A stretch of DNA of 9,463 nucleotides from an uncultured Lachnospiraceae bacterium (GTDB taxonomy: Bacteria > Bacillota > Clostridia > Lachnospirales > Lachnospiraceae): assembly GCA_910585635.1 (NCBI GenBank), contig CAJUFE010000092.1, positions 1-9,463 of the forward strand, read 5' to 3'. The notes beneath the pieces are model-generated. The model was not told where the DNA came from. It saw nothing but the letters and a program-made list of their open reading frames with translations, and searched no databases. Made by a program: the position numbers and the translations under genes. Position 1 is the stretch's first letter; each line of letters starts with the position of its first letter. Shown here piece after piece: positions 1 through 5,953 of this stretch.

Positions 1-22
1 CTACACGACGCTCTTCCGATCT
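1..22 (+). other. Illumina sequencing adapter remnant (artefact)
   Basis: The first 22 bases match the 3' end of the Illumina TruSeq read-1/universal adapter, ending in ACGCTCTTCCGATCT. Native sequence begins at base 23, in the middle of a reading frame that continues cleanly into a flavoprotein C-terminus. This is untrimmed library sequence at a contig end and should be masked. It also means the true upstream context of the first gene is unknown. Confidence 0.95.
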
Positions 23-23
23 A

Positions 24-326
24 GAGTGGAATAAGATGGTAGCCGACGGGAAAGACAGCCAGTTTGACAGAGAGCAGCTGTTCCCCCTGGAAGAAGGCGG
101 GACCTATTATATCATAGAAGAAAAGCTGCGCTTTGCCACAACGCTCGGCGGCGTTACCATTAACGCGGATTTTGAGGTGCTGGACGAAAACGATAAAGCC
201 ATCCCCGGGCTGTATGCGGCCGGTGAATGTGTAGGCGGCCCTCACGGCTATGAGTCGATGCCTACCTGTATGCTTTCCTGGGCAGTGACCAGCGGTAAAC
301 TGGTGGGAGAGGCAGTGGCTAAATAG
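24..326 (+). CDS. FAD-dependent fumarate-reductase-like flavoprotein, C-terminal fragment
   Basis: This is the last ~101 codons of a larger FAD-binding oxidoreductase of the fumarate reductase/flavocytochrome c flavoprotein family. The frame is open from base 24, just after the adapter, and reads E-W-N-K-M-V-A-D-G-K-D; the first ATG at 36 is therefore internal, not a start. Family hallmarks are the substrate-domain text WNKMVADGKD, the TLGGVTINADFEVLD block, and the FAD-contacting IPGLYAAGE motif near the C-terminus. Full-length members run to roughly 450-600 residues, so most of the protein lies off the contig. Such enzymes reduce fumarate or related unsaturated acids, often as anaerobic electron sinks. 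The tail after the GE motif (GGPHGYESMPTCMLSWAVTSGK) differs from classical fumarate reductases, so the substrate is not assigned. It ends at TAG 324-326 and is followed by a large hairpin. Confidence 0.85.
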   Translation, partial: EWNKMVADGKDSQFDREQLFPLEEGGTYYIIEEKLRFATTLGGVTINADFEVLDENDKAIPGLYAAGECVGGPHGYESMPTCMLSWAVTSGKLVGEAVAK

Positions 327-369
327 GATGGAAGACAGGATCCTTTAGCTGGATGATGATCGTAAAGAT

Positions 370-437
370 ATGCTCTAAATGCTCTTTTGATCATGGTTTT
401 CATGGTCGGGGAGAACATTTAGGGCATTCTTGTTTTT
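370..437 (+). terminator. Large stem-loop with T-tract after the flavoprotein gene
   Basis: Arms 370-381 (ATGCTCTAAATG) and 416-427 (CATTTAGGGCAT) pair over 12 positions with one T-G wobble. Inside them, 389-395 (GATCATG) and 401-407 (CATGGTC) form a second stem with a TTTT-type loop, so nearly the whole 58 bases fold. A T-rich tail (TCTTGTTTTTT, 428-437) follows, as in an intrinsic terminator for the flavoprotein gene. The tail overlaps the -35 of the next promoter, so a regulatory role is also possible. Confidence 0.65.
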
Positions 438-457
438 TCAGCATGCTTTGCTATAAT
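430..457 (+). promoter_or_regulatory. Sigma-A-type promoter of the alpha/beta hydrolase gene
   Basis: A perfect TATAAT (452-457) is preceded by TGC (449-451), which makes an extended -10. A weak -35, TTGTTT (430-435), lies 16 bp upstream. The predicted start near 464 leaves a leader of ~45 nt before the ATG at 510. The -35 sits in the T-tract of the upstream hairpin. Confidence 0.7.
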
Positions 458-509
458 AGAGACATCAAAGCAGGAAAAGTTGGATATGGATGGCTATCGG
501 AGGATAGAG

Positions 510-1082
510 ATGAAAAAAATAGCAGTATTTTTCCCGGGGATCGGATATACGGTGGACAAGCCATTGCTGTATTACAGCAGGCGGCTGGTATCCGCTTATG
601 GCTATGAGGTCCGCCTTTTGCCCTACAGCGGCTTTCCCGATAAGGTGAAGGGGGATAAGGAGAGGATGCGCAGATCCTTTGAGATCGCACGGTCACAGTC
701 GCGATCCATGATGGCTGATCTGGATCTTGGAGCATATGGAGAGATCCTGTTCATCGGCAAGAGTGTGGGGGCGGTGGTGGCAGCGGCGATCGCGTCGGAG
801 AGTAGGGAAAAGAGCAGGATCCGGCTGATACTCTATACACCTCTTGAGGATACCTTTTCCTTTGGGCTAGGAGACGGGATCGTTTTTACCGGGTCAGCCG
901 ATCCCTGGGTGGGGAGGGAGAACAGTCAGATCCCAGTCCTATGCCGGGAACGAGGCATCCCTTGCTATACCTATCCAGATGCGGATCATTCTCTGGAAAC
1001 AGGCGATATCCAGACCGATCTGGCGCATATGGGGCAGATCATGGAAAAGACAAAGGGATTTATAGAAAAGGGCGGGTGTTGA
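510..1082 (+). CDS. Small alpha/beta-hydrolase-fold protein
   Basis: The protein is 190 residues. The start at ATG 510 is chosen because GGAGG at 499-503 sits 6 nt upstream; an in-frame TTG at 480 is a weaker alternative that would add 10 residues. It has a typical hydrolase layout: a first beta strand KKIAVFFPGIGY at residues 2-13, a nucleophile elbow GKSVG (Ser85) after strand EILFI, an acid candidate Asp131 in the TGSADPW segment following a beta strand, and His160 in DADHS near the C-terminus. Together these suggest an intact Ser-Asp-His triad. No signal peptide is seen, so it should be cytoplasmic. It is short for the superfamily and lacks an obvious lid domain. Esterase, thioesterase or peptidase activity cannot be told apart, and the substrate is unknown. 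It has its own promoter and stands alone; the next downstream frame is a broken transporter. Confidence 0.8.
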   Translation: MKKIAVFFPGIGYTVDKPLLYYSRRLVSAYGYEVRLLPYSGFPDKVKGDKERMRRSFEIARSQSRSMMADLDLGAYGEILFIGKSVGAVVAAAIASESREKSRIRLILYTPLEDTFSFGLGDGIVFTGSADPWVGRENSQIPVLCRERGIPCYTYPDADHSLETGDIQTDLAHMGQIMEKTKGFIEKGGC

Positions 1083-1114
1083 TAGGATACCCCTTAGGTA
1101 GACAAGGTAAATGA

Positions 1115-1654
1115 CCAAGATCTACTGTGGGGATCGTGGAAAAGATCATCAGCTTCTTATTCCTCGTTCCTTCGGCATTCCTATCCGCGTTATCCGCGCT
1201 GGTCGCGCAAAATATAGGAGCGGGTAAAGTGGAGAGGGCGAGGGAGATGCTGCGATACGCCTTGCTCATCACAGTAGCCTTTGGGACCTTATGCTTTAGC
1301 ACGTGCCAGGTGATGCCGGAACAGCTTGTCTCGTTGTTCACGGATGAAGGGGAAGTCATACGGTATGGAGGGGAGTATCTGAGGACCTATGCGCTGGACT
1401 GTGTGTTCGCCGCGATCCATTTCTGCTTTGGCGGCTACTTCTGCGGCTCTGAGCATTCCGGGACCCCCTTTATCCACAGCGTCATCTCGGTGTTGTGCAT
1501 CCGTATCCCGGGGGCGTATCTCACCACTGTCCTTTTCCCGGCTACCTTGCTCCCCATGGGACTGGCCGCGCCCATGGGTTCATTCCTGTCCGCGTTGATC
1601 TGCATCTATTTTTACAGACGTATCAGGAGAGGGGAGACCGTGAGGACGGTATGA
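1115..1654 (+). pseudogene. 5'-truncated MATE-family efflux transporter remnant
   Basis: The ~180 codons read as the C-terminal part of a MATE (multi-antimicrobial extrusion) sodium/proton antiporter. They contain the second-half signature VEKIISFLFLVPSAFLSALS followed by ALVAQNIGAGK, then several hydrophobic segments, and end with basic RRIRRGE. Full MATE proteins are about 440-460 residues with 12 membrane helices; here roughly the first 60% is absent. Upstream the frame closes with TGA at 1112-1114, 30 nt after the hydrolase stop, and the GTG at 1127 has no ribosome binding site. The remaining frame has no internal stop or frameshift, so the truncation may be recent. A 5' deletion joining this remnant to the hydrolase gene is the simplest explanation; a chimeric assembly join is the alternative. 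It converges on the flavin-protein gene, with 19 bases between stop codons. Confidence 0.75.
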
Positions 1655-1673
1655 CATAAAAAGCTAGACCAGA

Positions 1674-2267
1674 TCAACGTTTCTTTTTCCGCGCCTCTAT
1701 GATATCCCGGATATCAAAGGGTTCATGATCTTCCGGCACCGCGTACACGTCGATGAAGGGAACGTCCTCTACGGTCCTTAAGGGGAATTCGGATTTGGCG
1801 GTGACGTTCGCCATGTCACAGACGATCATCCCGATATACATGGGCGGGAGTGTTTTTCGGCTTTCTAAGGGTGTGATCTCCCGGTTATTGCAGGTATACA
1901 GCAGGTCATACCCTTTTTTGAACGTGTCATAGTCTTCTTTCGCGTCGATGATGTGGAGCTCACCTTTGGCGATCACGCTCCGGTAATCATGGCGGTGCCC
2001 CTTATAGGGCCGGTCAGGAAAATCATTGAACATGCTGAACTCCAGGCAGACCTTCGGGTCATTTCGCATAAGATCTAATTTATGACCTCTTTTCATAAAG
2101 TGTGTATACACATATAATGTGTCGCCCACGATCTCAAAGCCGAAGTTCAGCGGGACCACATACGGATATCCATCCGTATCATGGAGTCCCAGGTTCACAT
2201 GGTGGAACTGCTTTAACATGGCTTCGATCAATACTCTTTCTGTAACTTCCCGTTCAAAATGCAGCAT
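1674..2267 (-). CDS. Pyridoxamine 5'-phosphate oxidase-family flavin-binding protein
   Basis: The protein is 197 residues. ATG at 2267 has AAGGAGG (plus coordinates 2276-2282) 8 nt upstream, so the start is secure. The fold is the FMN-binding split barrel of the PNPOx-like/NimA-related group: an N-terminal helix, then GYPYVVPLNFGFEIVGDTLYVYTH (residues ~33-56), the HKLDLMRNDPKVCLEF turn-strand (62-77), and YRSVIAKGELHII (95-107), which matches the conserved 'SVIxxGxaxii' strand. The C-terminal ~40 residues are charged and end in KKKR. Members bind FMN or related flavins; some are linked to 5-nitroimidazole resistance, but most have no known substrate, and a true PdxH role is unlikely given the family branch. 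It is transcribed divergently from the AlbA_2/HATPase regulator, and its promoter overlaps an inverted repeat, so regulation by a DNA-binding protein is plausible. Confidence 0.85.
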   Translation of the reverse strand: MLHFEREVTERVLIEAMLKQFHHVNLGLHDTDGYPYVVPLNFGFEIVGDTLYVYTHFMKRGHKLDLMRNDPKVCLEFSMFNDFPDRPYKGHRHDYRSVIAKGELHIIDAKEDYDTFKKGYDLLYTCNNREITPLESRKTLPPMYIGMIVCDMANVTAKSEFPLRTVEDVPFIDVYAVPEDHEPFDIRDIIEARKKKR

Positions 2268-2290
2268 CTCTCGTTCCTCCTTGACATTTT

Positions 2291-2333
2291 TGACCTGGCA
2301 GGCATCTGAAGACCCTCCTGCCTGTTGAGGTCA
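2291..2333. promoter_or_regulatory. Inverted repeat in leader and -10 of the flavin-protein gene
   Basis: TGACCT (2291-2296) with GGCAGG (2297-2302) is matched by CCTGCC (2317-2322) and AGGTCA (2328-2333), giving 12 complementary pairs with a 5-nt bulge (TGTTG). The outer arm touches the -10 of the minus-strand promoter. There is no T-tract in the right place, so an operator or a leader RNA hairpin fits better than a terminator. Confidence 0.55.
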
Positions 2334-2361
2334 GTATATCCTATATCCTTTCATTTTTCAA
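2333..2361 (-). promoter_or_regulatory. Promoter of the flavin-protein gene
   Basis: On the minus strand, TTGAAA (plus 2356-2361) and TATACT (plus 2333-2338) are separated by exactly 17 bp. The predicted start near 2326 gives a leader of ~60 nt that contains the inverted repeat. Confidence 0.65.
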
Positions 2362-2410
2362 CAGACTGGCAGCGGGGCGGGACAATGCTGCCGCTGATCT
2401 GTTACTTTTT
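2360..2410 (+). terminator. Imperfect hairpin plus T-run in the divergent intergenic region
   Basis: AACAGA (2360-2365) and AGCGG (2371-2375) pair with CCGCT (2391-2395) and TCTGTT (2398-2403), followed by ACTTTTT. An alternative stem GGCAG/CTGCC is also possible. It resembles a plus-strand terminator, yet no plus-strand gene lies upstream. It may insulate the regulator's promoter or be a relic. Confidence 0.35.
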
Positions 2411-2452
2411 ACAGGTGGGCCAATGGGGCTTATCGCATAGGGGTGAAAAGTA

Positions 2453-2500
2453 ATGTCATATCAGGTCATATCAGGTCATATCGGGTCATGATCGGGTCAT
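2453..2500 (+). repeat. Five tandem GTCA-containing units, 10-11 bp spacing (probable operator)
   Basis: Hexamers fall at 2453 (ATGTCA), 2463 and 2473 (AGGTCA), and 2483 and 2494 (GGGTCA). The unit is close to GTCATATCAG and the spacings are 10, 10, 10 and 11 bp, i.e. one DNA turn each. The array ends 6 bp before the -35 of the regulator gene. The AGGTCA hexamer also occurs in the inverted repeat at the opposite promoter. Confidence 0.75.
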
Positions 2501-2505
2501 TTATA

Positions 2506-2534
2506 TTGACGCGATCGCTCTGATCTGATATAAT
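2506..2534 (+). promoter_or_regulatory. Strong promoter of the AlbA_2/HATPase regulator gene
   Basis: TTGACG (2506-2511), a 17-bp spacer and a perfect TATAAT (2529-2534) form a near-consensus sigma-A promoter. The tandem units lie immediately upstream, a position suited to repression or activation. Confidence 0.8.
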
Positions 2535-2571
2535 ATGCCCGACAAACGAAAGGAAATGGGGAGATGGCGTC

Positions 2572-3921
2572 ATGCTTTTTCAGGAAAGTGAAACCGTAGA
2601 GTTAAAGGAAGTCGTTGTAGACGATATAAAAAAGGAGATCATTGCCTTTGCCAACTGTGACGGCGGCAAACTGTATATAGGCGTTCGGGATGACGGTACA
2701 GTGGTCGGACTTGATGATCCTGACGGCGTTTCTTTGCAGATCAGCAATATGGTAAGGGATGCTATCAAGCCCGATGTGACGATGTTCCTGCATTATAGGA
2801 CAATAAAGGAAGATGAAAAAGAAATTGTCGTGGTGGATATACAGCGCGGAACGGACCGGCCCTATTATCTTGCTAAAAAGGGGATGCGTCCAGAGGGCGT
2901 ATATGTCAGACAGGGATATTCTTCTGTTCCTGCTACGGACACAGCGATCCGCCGTATGATCAAGGAGACGGATGGAGACCGCTTTGAGGCTATGCGCTCC
3001 TTAGATCAGGAACTCACATTTGAAACCGCAAAAAAAGAATTCGCGCTCCGGAAAGTGGAGTTTGGGCCACAGCAAATGCGCACTTTGAAGCTGACCGACC
3101 AGGATGATCTTTACAGTAACTTAGGTCTGCTCCTGTCCGACCAATGTGTCCATACGATCAAAGTCGCTGTTTTTCAGGGAACGGATCAAACGATCTTTAA
3201 GGACCGTCGGGAATTTACTGGGTCGCTGATGCAGCAAATGAACGAAGTCTACGATTTTATCGACTTCCGCAATCAAACCCGCGCGACCATAGAAAAACTG
3301 TTGAGGATCGATGTCAAAGACTATCCGGAGATCGCCGTCAGGGAGGCATTGCTGAACCTGCTGGTCCACCGCGATTATTCCTTTAGTGCCAGTGCATTTA
3401 TCAGTATCTATGCTGACCGGATCGAATTTGTATCGATCGGCGGTTTGGTGCCGGGGATCGACCTGGAAGATATCATGGCCGGTATCTCCGTATGCAGAAA
3501 TCAGGACCTTGCGAATGTGTTCTACCAGCTGCGCTTGATCGAGGCTTACGGTACCGGGATAGGCAAGATCATGAAGGCATACGAGGGTCTGGAAGAAAAG
3601 CCTTCGATCGAAATAACCAAAAATACCTTTAAGATCATATTGCCTAACATTAACGCAAAATATGAAACGGGAAAGGCTTCCGCGCTGAAAGCGGGATCGA
3701 TCGCAGAGCCTGTTGCCAGGGCCGGAAAAAACCTGAGCAATGAAGAAAAAGTGTTAGGATATGCCAGGTCTCATGGTGCTGTTACAAGAAATGATGTGAT
3801 CGCATTGCTTGGAGTGAGTACCTCTACTGCCTCCAGAGTCATTAGGAAAATGGTAAAAAGCAACTTGCTAAAGCAAAATGGAAAAGCGAGAAACACCAAC
3901 TACACGGTTATAGCAGGATAA
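2572..3921 (+). CDS. AlbA_2 (Schlafen-like) / HATPase_c_4 / winged-helix putative transcriptional regulator
   Basis: The protein is 449 residues. ATG 2572 has GGGGAG (2558-2563) 8 nt upstream. Residues ~4-130 form an AlbA_2/Schlafen-type domain (ESETVELKE near the start, then IIAFANCDGGKLYIGVRDDGTVVGL). Residues ~250-340 form a HATPase_c_4 GHKL-type domain: EALLNLLVHRDY at 258-269 takes the N-box place, and GTGIGKI near 327 the G-box place. Residues ~389-447 are a winged helix (EEKVLGYARSHGAVTRNDVIALLGVSTSTASRVIRKM in pattern). The linker ~360-388 is Ala/Gly/Lys rich. This order is that of the 'predicted transcriptional regulator containing an HTH domain and a GHKL domain' group (COG2865). 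Its ligand and targets are unknown; some relatives lie in defence islands, but most are uncharacterised. The tandem units at its promoter suggest autoregulation, which is inference. Confidence 0.82.
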   Translation: MLFQESETVELKEVVVDDIKKEIIAFANCDGGKLYIGVRDDGTVVGLDDPDGVSLQISNMVRDAIKPDVTMFLHYRTIKEDEKEIVVVDIQRGTDRPYYLAKKGMRPEGVYVRQGYSSVPATDTAIRRMIKETDGDRFEAMRSLDQELTFETAKKEFALRKVEFGPQQMRTLKLTDQDDLYSNLGLLLSDQCVHTIKVAVFQGTDQTIFKDRREFTGSLMQQMNEVYDFIDFRNQTRATIEKLLRIDVKDYPEIAVREALLNLLVHRDYSFSASAFISIYADRIEFVSIGGLVPGIDLEDIMAGISVCRNQDLANVFYQLRLIEAYGTGIGKIMKAYEGLEEKPSIEITKNTFKIILPNINAKYETGKASALKAGSIAEPVARAGKNLSNEEKVLGYARSHGAVTRNDVIALLGVSTSTASRVIRKMVKSNLLKQNGKARNTNYTVIAG

Positions 3922-3933
3922 TGCTGCTTTTTT
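3912..3933 (+). terminator. Weak intrinsic terminator overlapping the regulator's stop codon
   Basis: AGCAG (3912-3916) and CTGCT (3924-3928) can form a 5-bp stem with a 7-nt loop, followed by a run of T to 3933. The stem spans the TAA at 3919-3921. It is short and only moderately convincing. Confidence 0.4.
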
Positions 3934-4024
3934 AAAGGAGCATCATGCTATGACCGATCTCGGACGCATTGGAAGGTAATGTTAGTTGATCTTTGTAAAA
4001 GTCCCGTATATACGCCGTTTAGCA

Positions 4025-4053
4025 TTGAATTGCCTGGGGGGATCTGTTATACT
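4025..4053 (+). promoter_or_regulatory. Promoter of ATPase-nuclease copy A
   Basis: TTGAAT (4025-4030), a 17-bp spacer and TATACT (4048-4053), preceded by TGT as an extended -10. The 36 bases from 4022 match the copy B promoter region from 5781 at 27 positions by my hand count, so the promoter was duplicated with the gene. The leader is only ~20 nt. Confidence 0.75.
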
Positions 4054-4079
4054 ATATTTATAAAAGAAAGGGGGCATAA

Positions 4080-5771
4080 ATGATCATGGCAAGAACGGTC
4101 GGTATCGGACATCAAGATTTTACAGAGTTGATCGCCAGCGGCTGTTTCTATATTGACAAGACAGCGCTCATCCGGGAGTGGTGGGAAAACCAGGATGTGG
4201 TCACGCTGATCGCCCGTCCCCGCCGCTTTGGCAAGACCTTGAATATGAGTATGCTGGAACGTTTTTTCTCTGTGGAGTATAAAGGGCAGGGGGAGATATT
4301 CGAGGGCCTGTCGATATGGGAGGATCAAGAGTACCGTAAGCTCCAGGGGACCTATCCGGTGATCGCTCTTAGCTTTGCGGATGTGAAGGAGATATCGTTC
4401 CCCGCGGCGCGAGAAAAGATCTGTCAGATCATCAAAATGCTCTTTGGGAGATATCGTTTTTTGTTGGAGGGTGATGTCCTGGGAGAAGGCGAAAAAGAGG
4501 ATTTCCGTAAGATCTCTTCAGATCCGGAAAACAGCACGATCACCATGTCCTTAAAGATGCTGTCCCTCTATCTTTTCCGCTATTATGGAAAGAAGGCGAT
4601 CATCCTGCTGGATGAATACGATACACCCATGCAGGAGGCCTATGTGAACGGATATTGGGATGAGATGACGGCCTTTATCCGGAGCCTTTTTAACTCGACC
4701 TTTAAAACGAACCCTTATCTTTTTCGGGCGGTCATGACGGGGATAACAAGGATCAGTAAAGAGTCGGTCTTTTCGGATCTGAACAATCTGACGGTGATAA
4801 CAACAACATCGGATGCTTATGAGGACTGCTTTGGGTTTACGCAGCAGGAAGTATGGGATGCGTTAGAAGAATATGGTCTGTCTGCTCAAAAAGAGTCGGT
4901 CAGAGCCTGGTATGATGGTTTTGTTTTTGGAAAAGAAAGGGATATCTATAACCCCTGGTCGATCATCAATTATCTTAAAACGAAAAAACTATCTAGCTAT
5001 TGGGCTAATACCAGCAGCAACAGCCTGGTGGGAAAACTGATCCGAGAAGGGAGCCCTGAGATAAAAGAGACCATGGAGGATCTTTTGAAGGGGCAGAAGC
5101 TGAGCACGACCATTGATGAGCAGATCGTTTTCAGCCAGCTGGAGTACAATGAGAGTGCTGTGTGGAGCCTGTTTTTGGCAAGCGGATACCTGAAAGCGGA
5201 CAGTTACCGGTTTAATGAAGGACCAGGGATAGAGGAGTACGAGCTGAGCCTGACCAATAAGGAAGTCCGCATCACATTCGAAAAGATGATACGGGATTGG
5301 TTTGGGCGGTCCGTGAAGGAATATAATGGGTTTATCAAGGCATTATCACGGGGCGATACGAAGGAGATGAACGCGTATATGAACCGTATCGCTCTGGCTA
5401 CCTTCAGCTATTTCGATACCGGGAAGAGACCTTCGGGAGATACCGAACCGGAGCGCTTCTACCATGGCTTTGTGCTGGGCCTGATGGTAGACCTAGCGGA
5501 CCGCTACGTGATCACCTCGAACCGGGAGAGCGGCTTCGGGCGGTATGATGTGCTCTTAGAGCCGCGTGGGAAAGAGGACGACGGGATCATCCTGGAGTTC
5601 AAGGTGCGTGATCCGGAGGACGAAAAGACCCTGGAAGAGACAGTAAAGGCGGCATTGGCGCAGATCCGCAAGAAGCAGTATGCGGCCGGCCTGGAGGCGA
5701 AGGGGATCCCTGTGGAGAGGATTCGGATGTATGGCTTTGCTTTTGAGGGGAAAAAGGTCCTCATCGGGTGA
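4080..5771 (+). CDS. AAA-ATPase-like / PD-(D/E)XK nuclease superfamily protein, copy A
   Basis: The protein is 563 residues. ATG 4080 follows an AAAGGGGG box (4067-4074) by 5 nt; ATG 4086 (MARTVGIG) lines up with copy B but is more distant. The N-terminal half is an AAA-ATPase-like domain (PF09820 type). FYIDKT at ~23-28 precedes a P-loop variant RPRRFGKT (46-53) that lacks the usual first glycine, as is normal for this family. Walker B is IILLDEYD (Asp178-Glu179), and MTGITRISKESVFSDLNN (~219-236) is the conserved sensor-like block. The C-terminal end is a PD-(D/E)XK nuclease-like domain (PDDEXK_9 type), with Asp490 in GRYDVLL and Glu506-x-Lys508 in ILEFKV. No membrane segment or signal peptide is seen. 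These proteins occur in multiple copies in many gut anaerobes and their function is not established. Residues ~457-515 are encoded by a tract almost identical to copy B. Copy B's promoter starts 13 nt after the stop, with no terminator between them. Confidence 0.88.
   Translation: MIMARTVGIGHQDFTELIASGCFYIDKTALIREWWENQDVVTLIARPRRFGKTLNMSMLERFFSVEYKGQGEIFEGLSIWEDQEYRKLQGTYPVIALSFADVKEISFPAAREKICQIIKMLFGRYRFLLEGDVLGEGEKEDFRKISSDPENSTITMSLKMLSLYLFRYYGKKAIILLDEYDTPMQEAYVNGYWDEMTAFIRSLFNSTFKTNPYLFRAVMTGITRISKESVFSDLNNLTVITTTSDAYEDCFGFTQQEVWDALEEYGLSAQKESVRAWYDGFVFGKERDIYNPWSIINYLKTKKLSSYWANTSSNSLVGKLIREGSPEIKETMEDLLKGQKLSTTIDEQIVFSQLEYNESAVWSLFLASGYLKADSYRFNEGPGIEEYELSLTNKEVRITFEKMIRDWFGRSVKEYNGFIKALSRGDTKEMNAYMNRIALATFSYFDTGKRPSGDTEPERFYHGFVLGLMVDLADRYVITSNRESGFGRYDVLLEPRGKEDDGIILEFKVRDPEDEKTLEETVKAALAQIRKKQYAAGLEAKGIPVERIRMYGFAFEGKKVLIG
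5448..5623 (+). repeat. Near-identical tract shared with copy B (recombination tract, copy A side)
   Basis: These 176 bases match 7313-7488 at 175 positions; the only difference is A at 5495 against G at 7360. Flanking DNA is far less alike: upstream similarity is clearly lower, and the remaining 148 bases to the stop codon show about 19 differences by hand count. The tract covers both nuclease active-site motifs. Confidence 0.9.
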
Positions 5772-5783
5772 AGATGTTTAACA

Positions 5784-5812
5784 TTGGATCGCCTGGGAAA
5801 ACTTGTTATACT
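5784..5812 (+). promoter_or_regulatory. Promoter of ATPase-nuclease copy B
   Basis: TTGGAT (5784-5789), a 17-bp spacer and TATACT (5807-5812) with an upstream TGT. It is a diverged duplicate of the copy A promoter. Unlike copy A, the coding start lies ~135 nt beyond the predicted transcription start. Confidence 0.75.
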
Positions 5813-5834
5813 ATCTCCATAGAAGGAAGAAGAC

Positions 5835-5915
5835 ATGAACGGTCAAGGTGAGGATGCTTGGGATCATATCATTTGTACGCGGCTTGAAAGACCAGGCAGG
5901 AGACCAAGGCCATGA
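5835..5915 (+). CDS. Possible upstream ORF (26 codons) in the leader of copy B
   Basis: ATG 5835 follows AGAAGGAAGAAG, a fair ribosome binding site, and opens 26 codons (MNGQGEDAWDHII..., ending RPRP) to TGA 5913-5915. That TGA overlaps ATG 5912, the longer possible start of copy B, as ATGA, an arrangement typical of translational coupling. The ATG occupies the place of copy A's start relative to the promoter, so it may be the ancestral start stranded by a ~113-bp insertion. The peptide resembles nothing I recognise and could be noncoding. Confidence 0.3.
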   Translation: MNGQGEDAWDHIICTRLERPGRRPRP

Positions 5916-5941
5916 GCAGTCGGGGATATAAAGGCAGGGAT

Positions 5942-5947
5942 GGGAGG
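5942..5947 (+). promoter_or_regulatory. Ribosome binding site that decides the copy B start
   Basis: GGGAGG lies 6 nt before ATG 5954, whose product begins MARRIGIG and aligns with MARTVGIG of copy A. The upstream in-frame ATG 5912 has only a weak AAGG that sits too close. Confidence 0.65.
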
Positions 5948-5953
5948 TGCCAT

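Noticed and set aside
353..607. Open frame of 84 codons on the plus strand
   Set aside because: It overlaps the hairpin, the promoter and the start of the hydrolase gene, and has no family resemblance.
2453..2500. Tandem units considered as a CRISPR array or replication iterons
   Set aside because: The units are 10 bp without spacers, and no Cas or replication-initiator gene is nearby.
3950..3979. Ten-codon frame (ATG to TAA) after an AAAGGAG box at 3934-3940
   Set aside because: Too short to judge; no homology or promoter supports it. It could be the relic of a lost gene start.
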